Shown here one piece after another: positions 35,203 through 43,981 of a stretch of DNA of 64,000 nt (its first letter is position 1; each line of letters begins with the position of its first letter). The position numbers and the translations under genes are program-made. The stretch covers positions 1 to 64,000 of the forward strand of contig OMJM01000047.1 of NCBI GenBank assembly GCA_900299345.1, read 5' to 3'. The DNA comes from a bacterium. GTDB lineage: Bacteria; Fibrobacterota; Fibrobacteria; UBA11236. The notes under the pieces are model-generated. The model had not been told where the DNA came from. It saw nothing but the letters and a program-made list of their open reading frames with translations, and did no database searches.

Positions 35203-38200
35203 ATGAAACAATCCATCTGGCTCGTTGTTGCATCACTTACGGTTTCTGCATTTGCAGACGTTCTCCCCCCCGATAGTCTCACATACAATTCACCCGCCGT
35301 CTATACGGTAGGAGTTGCCATCACACCGAATACTCCGTTCGTGGTAGGTACGGTGGACGTCTATACCTCTTCTCCTGCATTGCCACCAGGGTTAACTCTG
35401 GATTCCCTGACCGGTATCATCTCTGGAACCCCCGTCAGCTCCTCCGCGGGTACTGACTATCTCCTCATTGCCACCAACGGCGCGGGCTCTGATACAGATA
35501 CAGTGAATATCACAGTGAACGAAAAGCCAAACGTCACATCGGATCCCGCGAACAGGATGGTCAATGCAGGTTCGACGGTAAAGTTTGGGGTGACTGCCAC
35601 CGGCACTTTGCCACTGACCTACAAGTGGCTGAAGAATGGCACCGATAGTGTTGGAAATGCCGACACTTTAATGCTTTCCAACGTGTTCGCATCGGACACC
35701 GGATCCTACAAGTGCGTCATAACCAACATCGCCGGTGTAGATACCAGCGCTTCAGCGACACTCGGGTTGAACGTTCCTGCGTTCGTCGTTTCCAACCCCT
35801 TGAGCGATACCGTTCTGGTGGGACAGATGGTGAAATTCGGTGTCACCGCAACAGGAACCTTACCTCGCAGCTACAAGTGGCTGAAGAACGGAACCGACAG
35901 CGTCGGGAATTCCGACACGTTGACCATCTCCAGCGCAGTGCTTGGCGATTCCGGTAGCTACACCTGCGTGGTGACCAACATCGCTGGAGCGGACACCAGC
36001 GATCCGGCCATGCTGACCGTCTGGGCTCCGGCCAATGTCAGTTCCGATCCAACGAGCAAAATGGCGAATATCGGCTCAACCGTGAAGTTCGGTGTTGTCG
36101 CCTCCGGTACCTTGCCGCTGACCTACAAGTGGCTGAAGAATGGAACCGACAGCGTGGGGAACTCCGATACCCTGACACTTTCCAATGTATCTGCCTCGGA
36201 CACCGGTTCCTACAAGTGCATCGTCACTAACATCGCCGGCGCAGATACCAGTGCCTCGGCAACACTCGGACTGAACGTGCCGGCCTCCGTTGCTTCCAAC
36301 CCCATGAGCGATACGGTGCTTACGGGAACAGTGGCGAAGCTTGGTATCACCGCGACGGGAACCTTGCCTCGCACTTACAAGTGGCTCAAGAACGGAACCG
36401 ACAGTGTCGGTAACTCAGACACCTTGACCATCGCCAGCGTTGCTTTGTCTGACTCCGGAAGCTACGCCTGCATTGTCACCAATATCGCAGGCGCGGATAC
36501 CAGTGATCCGGCGCTATTGACGGTTTGGGCATTAGCCAACGTGGCCACGGATCCTGCCAATCAGATGGTCAATACTGGCTCAACCGTGAAATTTGGCATC
36601 ACTGGGACAGGCACCGCGCCATTGTCCTACAAGTGGCTGAAGAATGGCACCGACAGTGTCGGCAACTCCGATACGCTTACGTTGGTCAACGTCCAGAATG
36701 CGGATGTCGGTTCCTACAAGTGCGTCGTGACCAACATCGCCGGTTCCGACACCAGTGCTCCTGCCACGCTTGGATTGAACGTGCCAGCCTCCATTGCTTC
36801 CAATCCGGTGAATGACACGGCCGTGGCGGGGGAGATGGTCAAGATTGGTGTGACGGCCATCGGCACTGCACCCAAGTTCTACAAGTGGCTGAAGAATGGC
36901 ACCGACAGTGTCGGTAATGCCGATACGTTGACGTTCGCACTTGTGCAACCCACCGATTCCGGAACCTACGTATGCATCGTGAGAAACATGGCGGGAAGCG
37001 ACACCAGCGATCCAGCCACGGTAACGGTGCGTATACCGCCCATGGTGGATGTACAACCAGTGAACCGAATCGCCGGTGCTGGCAATGCCGTGACATTCCA
37101 TGTGACCGCGACAGGCACCTTGCCCTTGTCCTATAAGTGGTTGAAGAACGGAACCGACAGCGTCGGTAACTCCGACACTTTGACCTTGGACAGCCTTCAA
37201 CTGGCGGATTCCGGATCTTACACGTGTGTAGTGAGCAACATGGCAGGAACCAACACCAGCACTCCGGCAACTTTGACCGTGCACATGGCCGCGACGATCG
37301 ACGAAGAACCGATGAGCCTGATGGTCAATCCCGGATCCACCGTGCATTTCGGCATCAAGGCCACCGGCATGGCGCCGCTTGTTTACACGTGGCTCAAGAA
37401 TGGAACAGACACTGTCGGCAACGAAGACACATTGACCTTGATCAACGTCCAGAATGCTGATATCGCCTCCTACACCTGCATTGTGAAAAACGATTCGGGA
37501 GCTGATACCAGTGCTTCCGTCACCTTGGCCCTGAACGTGATCGCGGATGTCAGCTCCAATCCGGCAAGCCAGATGGTAAATGCAGGATCCACCGTCAAAT
37601 TTGGTGTGACCGCCACAGGCACAGCGCCCTTGTCCTACAAGTGGCTCAAGAACGGAACCGACAGTGTCGGTCACCTCGACACGTTGGTGCTGGTGAATGT
37701 TCAAAGCGCGGATACCGGGTCCTACAAATGCGTGGTTCGAAACATCGTAGGCACAGATACCAGCGCCCCGGCTACCCTGGCACTGAATGTGCCCGTCAAC
37801 ATCCTTTCGCAAACGGGAAACCAGATGGCGAATGCGGGTTCCACGATCAAGTTCTCAGTGAATGTTTCCGGTACGGCACCCTTCACTTATAAGTGGCTCA
37901 AAAACGGAATTGACAGCGTCGGAAATTCCGATACCCTTACCTTGATGAATTTTCAGGCGGCGGATACCGGGTCTTACACCTGTTTCGTCACCAATGTTGC
38001 TGGAGCCGATACCAGCGTCCCGTCTTCGTTGGGCTTGAACATTCCGGCCGTCATCGCCTCCAACCCGGTCAGCGATACCATCCTGGTGGGTGGGTCGGTG
38101 ACGTTTGGAGTTACGGCCACAGGCACAGCGCCCCTGTCCTACAAGTGGCTCAAAAATGGAACCGACAGCGTCGGCAGTTCCGACACGCTCGTCGTCTCCA

Positions 38201-39846
38201 ACGCCCATCTCTCGGACTCGGGAACCTACACCTGCGTGGTGCGGAACGTCGCCGGAAGCGACACCAGTGATCCCGCCGTTTTGACGGTATGGATGCCGTC
38301 CACCATCAACGCCAATCCCGTCAGCCGTATCGCGGGCGTGGGAGATACCGTGAAATTCAGAGTGATCGCTTCGGGAACGTTGCCCCAAACGTACAAGTGG
38401 CTCAAGAACGGCATTGACAGCGTCGGGAATTCCGATACACTCACCATTGCCGGACTTGTGGAAGCCGATTCGGGCGCTTACATGTGCATCGTCACCAATA
38501 TCGCAGGCTCCGATACCAGCGCTCCCGCCACCTTGATCGTCCATCTTGCTGCGACGATTGACGAGCAGCCGGTAAGCCGCACTGTAACTGCCGGTCAATC
38601 GGTGAAATTCGGTGTCAAGGCAACCGGTCAGGCTCCATTGTCCTACAAGTGGCTCAAGAACGGAACCGACAGTGTCGGGAATTCTGATACTTTGACCATC
38701 CCGACTACGGTGGTGGCGGATTCGGGTGTTTACACCTGCGTTGTCACAAACGGGTCGGGGAGCGACACCAGCGATCCCGCTGTCCTGACTGTCCGCATTA
38801 TTCCTCTGATTACCTCCCAATCGGCAAGCGATACCGCCACCTTGGGCATCTCGGTGAAATTCGGCATCACGGCCATCGGCACTCCGGCGATCTCCTACAA
38901 ATGGATCAAGAACGGGACTGACAGCGTCGGGAACATGGACACGCTGACCTTTGCAAGCATCCAAGCTTCCGATTCAGGCTCTTACAAGTGCGTGGTGACC
39001 AACGTCGCGGGCGCCGACACCAGCGACCCCATTCGCTTGACCGTGATTCTGCCCCCAGTGATTACTTATTCGACCCCGGTGGCCATCTACAAACGCGATA
39101 CCATCGCGATCCCGAATACCATTGTCTCCACCGGCGGACCGGTTTCTGTGTTCCACATCAACCCCGCATTGCCGACCGGGTTGTCCTTCGACACATTGAC
39201 AGGAACAATTTCAGGAACACCCGACGGACAATCAAACCCAGCGAATTATCAAGTGATTGGCTCCGGAAGGGGAGGAACGGACACGGCCATGGTCAACATC
39301 TCGGTTTACACCCCACCGACCTCGCTGTCGTATCCTGACGATTACGTGACCTATGTTCTCAACGTTCCTTTCGTCGCAAACGTGCCGACGGTGAATGCAC
39401 TGGTCACTCACTATTCGATCAGCCCGGCGTTGCCTCCCGGCTTGACCCTCGATAGTTTGACCGGCGCCATTAGTGGACCTGCTACGACGCACCAATCCTT
39501 CGCTGCCAACTACACAGTCACGGCCAGCAATCCGTATGGATCGATTCAAACCCTCATCACATTGGCGGTGGTGGGCATTCCCTCGAACCTCTCATATCCG
39601 GACGACATTCCCACGTACAGCGTCTCTAGGCCGATCTCTCCGCCGAATATTCCGACGGTACAGGGCATTGTGACGAGTTACTCGATTAGTCCCGTCTTGC
39701 CGACAGGATTGACGTTCGATTTGACGACCGGATACATCCAGGGAACGCCACCGAATCCTTCACCGTCGACCGTTTATACGATCACCGCGACGAATCCTGG
39801 CGGAACCACGCAGACAACGATTACTATGCGAATCATAGTCCCGTAA
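35203..39846 (+). CDS. Giant secreted Ig-repeat protein (14 Ig-like domains)
   Basis: Predicted exported surface protein of 1547 residues. A signal peptide (about 1-19) and one putative-Ig (He_PIG) domain (ALPPGLTLDSLTGIISGTP) lead into 14 Ig-like repeats of about 84 residues (about 108-1285). Three more He_PIG domains form the C-terminus (LPTGLSFDTLTGTISGTP, LPPGLTLDSLTGAISGP, LPTGLTFDLTTGYIQGTP). Each Ig copy carries YKWLKNGTDSVGNSDTL or a close variant. The first Ig cysteine is absent, but every copy keeps the strand-F Cys (Y-x-C-x-V), giving 14 unpaired cysteines. No LPxTG, SLH or C-terminal sorting module is visible. A role in adhesion or as a surface spacer is inferred. The ribosome site is AGGGGGA. 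Confidence 0.93.
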   Translation: MKQSIWLVVASLTVSAFADVLPPDSLTYNSPAVYTVGVAITPNTPFVVGTVDVYTSSPALPPGLTLDSLTGIISGTPVSSSAGTDYLLIATNGAGSDTDTVNITVNEKPNVTSDPANRMVNAGSTVKFGVTATGTLPLTYKWLKNGTDSVGNADTLMLSNVFASDTGSYKCVITNIAGVDTSASATLGLNVPAFVVSNPLSDTVLVGQMVKFGVTATGTLPRSYKWLKNGTDSVGNSDTLTISSAVLGDSGSYTCVVTNIAGADTSDPAMLTVWAPANVSSDPTSKMANIGSTVKFGVVASGTLPLTYKWLKNGTDSVGNSDTLTLSNVSASDTGSYKCIVTNIAGADTSASATLGLNVPASVASNPMSDTVLTGTVAKLGITATGTLPRTYKWLKNGTDSVGNSDTLTIASVALSDSGSYACIVTNIAGADTSDPALLTVWALANVATDPANQMVNTGSTVKFGITGTGTAPLSYKWLKNGTDSVGNSDTLTLVNVQNADVGSYKCVVTNIAGSDTSAPATLGLNVPASIASNPVNDTAVAGEMVKIGVTAIGTAPKFYKWLKNGTDSVGNADTLTFALVQPTDSGTYVCIVRNMAGSDTSDPATVTVRIPPMVDVQPVNRIAGAGNAVTFHVTATGTLPLSYKWLKNGTDSVGNSDTLTLDSLQLADSGSYTCVVSNMAGTNTSTPATLTVHMAATIDEEPMSLMVNPGSTVHFGIKATGMAPLVYTWLKNGTDTVGNEDTLTLINVQNADIASYTCIVKNDSGADTSASVTLALNVIADVSSNPASQMVNAGSTVKFGVTATGTAPLSYKWLKNGTDSVGHLDTLVLVNVQSADTGSYKCVVRNIVGTDTSAPATLALNVPVNILSQTGNQMANAGSTIKFSVNVSGTAPFTYKWLKNGIDSVGNSDTLTLMNFQAADTGSYTCFVTNVAGADTSVPSSLGLNIPAVIASNPVSDTILVGGSVTFGVTATGTAPLSYKWLKNGTDSVGSSDTLVVSNAHLSDSGTYTCVVRNVAGSDTSDPAVLTVWMPSTINANPVSRIAGVGDTVKFRVIASGTLPQTYKWLKNGIDSVGNSDTLTIAGLVEADSGAYMCIVTNIAGSDTSAPATLIVHLAATIDEQPVSRTVTAGQSVKFGVKATGQAPLSYKWLKNGTDSVGNSDTLTIPTTVVADSGVYTCVVTNGSGSDTSDPAVLTVRIIPLITSQSASDTATLGISVKFGITAIGTPAISYKWIKNGTDSVGNMDTLTFASIQASDSGSYKCVVTNVAGADTSDPIRLTVILPPVITYSTPVAIYKRDTIAIPNTIVSTGGPVSVFHINPALPTGLSFDTLTGTISGTPDGQSNPANYQVIGSGRGGTDTAMVNISVYTPPTSLSYPDDYVTYVLNVPFVANVPTVNALVTHYSISPALPPGLTLDSLTGAISGPATTHQSFAANYTVTASNPYGSIQTLITLAVVGIPSNLSYPDDIPTYSVSRPISPPNIPTVQGIVTSYSISPVLPTGLTFDLTTGYIQGTPPNPSPSTVYTITATNPGGTTQTTITMRIIVP

Positions 39847-39852
39847 AAGGGA

Positions 39853-40863
39853 CTATACGGCCACAAGCCAGTTATAGCGGTCCCACGCATCCCCGTACTG
39901 AATCGACTGAAGAGCCTTGTACAGGCTCTTCAGCGTTTCGCCTGCTTCATCTTTGTTCCCGTAGCGGAAGACGCGATCCCCATGGTGAATGGCGTGAATG
40001 GGTGTTATGACGGCAGCCGTGCCGCAGGCTCCCACTTCTGAAAACTGATCCAACGCATCCAAAGCGATGGGCTCGCGACGGACTTTCAGACCGAGATCAT
40101 CTGCGAGCATCTGCAGACTTTCATTGGTCACGCTTTGGAGGATGGACGGAGAATCGGGCGTCTTGAACTCCCCCTTGGAGGTGATGCCGATGAAATTCGA
40201 AGTGCCGAATTCGTCCACATACTTGTTTTCCTTCGGATCCGCGAACAGGATGATTGGGAAACCCTTCTTCTTGCCCACCAGTCCGGGCAACAGACTGGCA
40301 GCGTAGTTGCCCGCCGTTTTGGCGCGTCCCGTCCCCTTGGGAGCGGCACGGTCATAATCGAGCATCACCAGTGCTTCCACGGGATGGAAACCATCCTTGT
40401 AGTAAGGCCCCACGGGCGTCACCAGCACGATGAAGGAGTAAGTTGCGGAGGCTTTGATGCCAACTGTCGCCTCGGTGCCGATCAACAGGGGACGGAGATA
40501 CAGGCTGGCACCGGTGCCATAGGGTGGGACAAATTCGATGTTTTGGATCACGGCCTGACGGCAGGCATCGATGAAAAGCTCATCGGATGGAGCCTCCATG
40601 CAGAGACGTTCGGCCGAAAGCCGCATACGGTGGGCATTGCGATCCGGTCGAAAAAGAACCACGCGATTATCGCGGGTACGGAAGGCCTTCAGGCCCTCAA
40701 AGATCGCCTGACCGTAATGGAGGCAGTTGGCTGCGACATGCATCTGCAAGTACGGGCTGGTTTTGAACTCGGAGACACCCCACTTGCCATCGACAAAATC
40801 GCACTGAATATGGCCGTTGGTGGGAAGGTATTGGAATCCGAGATTTTTCCAGTCGAGTTGCAT
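39853..40863 (-). CDS. ilvE: Branched-chain amino acid aminotransferase
   Basis: Final transamination giving Ile, Leu and Val; PLP fold-type IV, 336 residues. It has the long BCAT form with YGQAIFEGLKAFR, the PLP Lys in GRAKTAGNYAASL, the phosphate-binding VDEFGTSNFIGI and the C-terminal EVGACGTAAVITPI. Together with cimA, leuB and ilvC it forms a loose branched-chain amino acid cluster on this strand. It ends 6 bp from the convergent Ig protein gene. Confidence 0.94.
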   Translation of the reverse strand: MQLDWKNLGFQYLPTNGHIQCDFVDGKWGVSEFKTSPYLQMHVAANCLHYGQAIFEGLKAFRTRDNRVVLFRPDRNAHRMRLSAERLCMEAPSDELFIDACRQAVIQNIEFVPPYGTGASLYLRPLLIGTEATVGIKASATYSFIVLVTPVGPYYKDGFHPVEALVMLDYDRAAPKGTGRAKTAGNYAASLLPGLVGKKKGFPIILFADPKENKYVDEFGTSNFIGITSKGEFKTPDSPSILQSVTNESLQMLADDLGLKVRREPIALDALDQFSEVGACGTAAVITPIHAIHHGDRVFRYGNKDEAGETLKSLYKALQSIQYGDAWDRYNWLVAV

Positions 40864-40930
40864 GAGCTATTTCCGTGAAACAGGGTTCTGATGCCTATCT
40901 AGCAAAATCTCGACGATTTACATTGAACCC

Positions 40931-41179
40931 ATGAGGCTGCCCAAACCCGTTTTGCGTCTGCTGTCTTTTTTGGACAGGGTTTTTCGCATTCTGCTGAAGC
41001 CCCTGCAGGTTGTCAGCAATTTCGTTTTCGTCACCATCTCGTATTTCCTGGGAGTCGGGTTGTCGGCGATTTTCTACCGCCGCGCCGCAAAGAAGAATCC
41101 ACAGTCAACCGTGGATTCTTACTGGCAGGAAATGCAGACCACCCCCAAGGATCAGGACGCGTGGTTGCGTCCCTTCTGA
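40931..41179 (+). CDS. Small SxtJ-like membrane protein
   Basis: 82 residues with one or two hydrophobic helices (about 24-50, VSNFVFVTISYFLGVGLSAIFY) followed by a polar tail STVDSYWQEM. The position immediately before a carbamoyltransferase, and the SYW tail after a Lys/Arg-rich patch, match the SxtJ-like proteins that accompany NodU-type carbamoyltransferases. This one is shorter than usual SxtJ. The gap to the carbamoyltransferase gene is 14 bp, indicating cotranscription. The family assignment is by context and pattern. Confidence 0.6.
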   Translation: MRLPKPVLRLLSFLDRVFRILLKPLQVVSNFVFVTISYFLGVGLSAIFYRRAAKKNPQSTVDSYWQEMQTTPKDQDAWLRPF

Positions 41180-41193
41180 GTTCCGGGTTATAA

Positions 41194-42954
41194 ATGAAGA
41201 TTCTCGGCATCAGTTGCCATTATCATGACGCCGCAGCGACATTGCTGATGGACGGGATCGTCGTAGCGGCTGCTGAAGAGGAACGGTTCACACGCCGAAA
41301 ACATGATCCATCCTTTCCCCAAAATGCTGTGGAGTTTTGTCTGCAACAGAGTGGACTCGGCATTGAGGATATTGATGCCATTGCATTTTATGAAAAACCA
41401 CTGCTCAAGTTCGAACGGCTGCTGACCCAGCACGTCCAATATTTTCCCAAGAGTTATGCCGTGTTCCGGCGTGCGATACCGGCATGGCTGACGGAAAAGT
41501 TGCGCATCCGGCGTTTGTTCCGGAAGAAATTGAAATTCAAGGGCGATGTGTATTTCCTCGAACATCATTTGTCCCACGCTGCGGGAGTCTTTTATCCGAG
41601 CCCTTTCGAGGAAGCCGCAGTGCTTACGGTGGACGGGGTGGGGGAATGGACCACGGCGGCCATGGGCATGGGACGCAGAACGCACCTTGATCTCACACAT
41701 GAAATTCGCTTTCCTCATTCCATCGGTTTGCTCTATTCCGCGGTCACGGCGTATCTCGGGTTCTCGGTGAATAACTCCGAGTACAAGGTGATGGGCCTGT
41801 CTGCGTATGGGAACAAAAACCCGGCTACGAATCCTTATTACGCCGCCTTGCGCCGCATGATCGATTTGAAACCGGACGGTAGCTTTCGTCTGGACATGGG
41901 TTTCTTCGATTATGAATTCGCGGAACGCATGCCTTCGAAAAAATTCTGCGAACTACTGGGTGGTCCGTCGCGCGAACCCGTGGAGCCGGTCACTGCGCGG
42001 CATCAGGATATCGCAGCTGCGGTGCAACTCGTCACCGAAGAAGCCGTGTTGTCCATGCTGCGGCATTTGCATCGGCAGACAAATTGCCCCAATGTGGTGC
42101 TTTCCGGCGGCGTGGCGTTGAACAGCGTCTGCAATGGGAAAATCCTTTCGGAAACTGATTTTCAGAATGTTTGGATTCAACCCAACTCCGGCGACGGCGG
42201 TTCCAGCATGGGTGCGGCACTATATCTCTACCACGCCATTCTCGGACAACCGCGGAATTATGCTCTTCGCAGCCCATACCTGGGTCCCGGATTTTCCTCC
42301 GCCCAGGTTGAGTCGTTTCTCAAGTCGCAACACATCACGTATCATCACTTCTCGTCGCAAAGTGAACTGCTGGATCAAACTGCGCAACTCATCCATTCCG
42401 GCAAGGTGGTGGGATGGTTTCAAGGACGTATGGAATGGGGTCCGCGCGCTTTGGGCGCCCGCAGCATTCTGGCCAATCCCTGCGATCCTGGTATTCGCGA
42501 TGTTCTGAATCTCAAGGTCAAACACCGGGAATCCTTCCGGCCCTTCGCCCCGGCGGTGTGCGTTGAAGATGCAGCGACCTACTTCGAATGCGACAATCCC
42601 GTTCCGCTTCCCGCGGACTTCATGTTGATGGTGTATCCGGTGCGGCCGGAATGGCGGGAGAAGCTCCCTGCGGTCACACACGTGGATGGCAGCGGCCGTT
42701 TGCAAACGGTGCGCCGAGACGCCCATCCGCTTTACTACGATCTCATCCGGTCCTTCGGAAGGATTTCCGGCGTGCCGATGTTGGTGAACACATCATTCAA
42801 CATCCGCGGGGAGCCGATGGTCTGCGCGCCGGATCAGGCGTACCGTTGCATGATGGGCACGAGGATCGATTGTTTGGTGATGGAAGATTTCATCATCCAT
42901 CGGCATGAAAACCTACGGGACGCCTGGGATTCGGAATCTCTGGCAAAGGATTAG
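41194..42954 (+). CDS. NodU/CmcH-type carbamoyltransferase
   Basis: Transfers a carbamoyl group from carbamoyl phosphate to a hydroxyl of an unknown acceptor (sugar or secondary metabolite) through a carbamoyl-adenylate. 586 residues: the N-terminal ASKHA/Kae1-like domain begins ILGISCHYHDAAATLL, with EEERFTRRKHD, the metal/adenylate His block EHHLSHAAGVFYPSPF, VDGVGEWTT and LSGGVALNSVCNGK. The C-terminal carbamoyl-phosphate domain has GRMEWGPRALGARSIL and FRPFAPAV. All key segments are intact. Flanked by small membrane proteins, it forms the SxtJ-carbamoyltransferase-DUF5989 module seen in many genomes. Confidence 0.94.
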   Translation: MKILGISCHYHDAAATLLMDGIVVAAAEEERFTRRKHDPSFPQNAVEFCLQQSGLGIEDIDAIAFYEKPLLKFERLLTQHVQYFPKSYAVFRRAIPAWLTEKLRIRRLFRKKLKFKGDVYFLEHHLSHAAGVFYPSPFEEAAVLTVDGVGEWTTAAMGMGRRTHLDLTHEIRFPHSIGLLYSAVTAYLGFSVNNSEYKVMGLSAYGNKNPATNPYYAALRRMIDLKPDGSFRLDMGFFDYEFAERMPSKKFCELLGGPSREPVEPVTARHQDIAAAVQLVTEEAVLSMLRHLHRQTNCPNVVLSGGVALNSVCNGKILSETDFQNVWIQPNSGDGGSSMGAALYLYHAILGQPRNYALRSPYLGPGFSSAQVESFLKSQHITYHHFSSQSELLDQTAQLIHSGKVVGWFQGRMEWGPRALGARSILANPCDPGIRDVLNLKVKHRESFRPFAPAVCVEDAATYFECDNPVPLPADFMLMVYPVRPEWREKLPAVTHVDGSGRLQTVRRDAHPLYYDLIRSFGRISGVPMLVNTSFNIRGEPMVCAPDQAYRCMMGTRIDCLVMEDFIIHRHENLRDAWDSESLAKD

Positions 42955-42955
42955 G

Positions 42956-42981
42956 GCTGGCTTCGACTACGCTCAGCCAGC
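42956..42981. repeat. REP-like hairpin after the carbamoyltransferase gene
   Basis: GCTGGCT (42956-42962) and AGCCAGC (42975-42981) enclose TTCGACTACGCT-C. The CTTCGACTACGCTCAGCC core is, from general knowledge, a dispersed palindromic sequence seen in many unrelated bacterial genomes. No T-tract follows on the plus strand, so it is listed as a repeat rather than a terminator. It lies between the carbamoyltransferase stop and the DUF5989 gene. Confidence 0.6.
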
Positions 42982-43000
42982 AAAAAGGATAAGGTAAAGA

Positions 43001-43159
43001 ATGGCACAGCGAACTTTATTTCACGACATCTGGGACTTTTTACGAGTCCGCAAGGCCTGGTGGCTGCTGCCCGTCGTCATCGTTCTGGCATTAATGGGGG
43101 TGCTGGCAGTAGCGTCGCAGGTGCCGTATCTGGCGCCGTTCATCTACGCGCTGTTTTGA
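43001..43159 (+). CDS. DUF5989 small membrane protein
   Basis: 52-residue protein starting ATG 43001 (GGTAAAGA upstream). It reads MAQRTLFHDIWDFLRVRKAW, then WLLPVVIVLALMGVLAVAS and ends APFIYALF. Soluble helix, one TM helix and an APFIYxLF end are the DUF5989 pattern. Members regularly follow NodU-type carbamoyltransferases, as here. The function is unknown, but it probably belongs to the same membrane-linked carbamoylation unit. Confidence 0.85.
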   Translation: MAQRTLFHDIWDFLRVRKAWWLLPVVIVLALMGVLAVASQVPYLAPFIYALF

Positions 43160-43171
43160 TCTGGATTTTAC

Positions 43172-43507
43172 GTGGCCTACGACACCAAACTTGCTGAACG
43201 CATCCTCAAACAACTCGTTGGCCAAAAAGGACTGACTGAACGCAAGATGTTCGGCGGGATCGGTTTCATGCTGAACGGCAACCTATGTGCGGGCGTTCAC
43301 GCTGATGAAATGATCGTCCGTTGTGCCATTGAAGACACCGACAAGCTTCTGACCAAACCCCACGCCAAAATCTTCGACCTCGCCGGCAAGCCAATGCGAG
43401 GATGGCTGCTGGTGGATCCAAAGGGATTGAAAACAGAGGCGGCTTTGGGCAAGTGGGTCGAAGTCGGAGTCAAATTCGCCGGAGCATTGCCGCCCAAGAA
43501 GAAATAA
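43172..43507 (+). CDS. TfoX/Sxy N-terminal domain protein
   Basis: 111 residues, GTG start at 43172, 12 bp after the DUF5989 gene. It matches the TfoX_N fold: RKMFGGIGFMLNGNLCAGV, MIVRCA and MRGWLLVDPKGL, ending in a Lys/Pro tail. Stand-alone TfoX_N proteins are common and are not evidence of competence. The function is unknown. Confidence 0.85.
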   Translation: MAYDTKLAERILKQLVGQKGLTERKMFGGIGFMLNGNLCAGVHADEMIVRCAIEDTDKLLTKPHAKIFDLAGKPMRGWLLVDPKGLKTEAALGKWVEVGVKFAGALPPKKK

Positions 43508-43521
43508 GGAGTGGAACTACC

Positions 43522-43971
43522 ATGAACAAACCCAAAATCCTTCCCCCTGTTTTCCTCTTCATCACCCTGGCGATCATGGTGATCCTGCATTGGCTCCTTC
43601 CACTGCGGACCATCATCCATGATCCTTACAGCCGCTTCGGAATTGCCTTCATGGCGATCGGATTTACCATCACCTTTGCATCCGCAGGCTTGTTCAAGAC
43701 CCGAGGGACTCCGGTCAAACCGTTTGAACAATCCACCGTGCTTGTGACCGATGGGTTCTACAAACTGTCCCGGAATCCGATGTACCTCGGCATGGCAATC
43801 GCACTGACAGGTGCAGCCGTCCGACTGGGAAGCCTTGGAGCGTTCCTCCCGATTCCCATGTTCATCATGTGGATCCGACACCAGTACATCGAACGCGAAG
43901 AAGTTTTCCTCGAGGAAATCTTCGGGCAGAAATACCGGGACTACAAGGCCCGCGTCCGGCGCTGGATTTGA
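43522..43971 (+). CDS. Isoprenylcysteine methyltransferase/PEMT-like membrane protein
   Basis: 149-residue integral membrane protein with about four TM helices. The C-terminal ICMT/PEMT signature is clear: GFYKLSRNPMYLGMAIALTG (SAM-binding RNPMY) and REEVFLEEIFGQKYRDYKARVRRW. In bacteria this family methylates unknown substrates. ATG at 43522 (AAGGAG upstream) is used because the longer frame overlaps the TfoX gene. It lies 14 bp after that gene, so it is part of the same transcript. Confidence 0.85.
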   Translation: MNKPKILPPVFLFITLAIMVILHWLLPLRTIIHDPYSRFGIAFMAIGFTITFASAGLFKTRGTPVKPFEQSTVLVTDGFYKLSRNPMYLGMAIALTGAAVRLGSLGAFLPIPMFIMWIRHQYIEREEVFLEEIFGQKYRDYKARVRRWI

Positions 43972-43981
43972 GCGTCAACGC

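Noticed and set aside
36580..38964. Two long minus-strand frames (410 and 369 codons) opposite the Ig gene
   Set aside because: They are shadows created by the periodic, GC-rich Ig repeat, with Cys/His-rich nonsense composition.
35600..39000. Regular repeats resembling a CRISPR array
   Set aside because: The period is about 252 bp, and the repeats are translated as Ig domains with codon-level variation; no cas genes are present.
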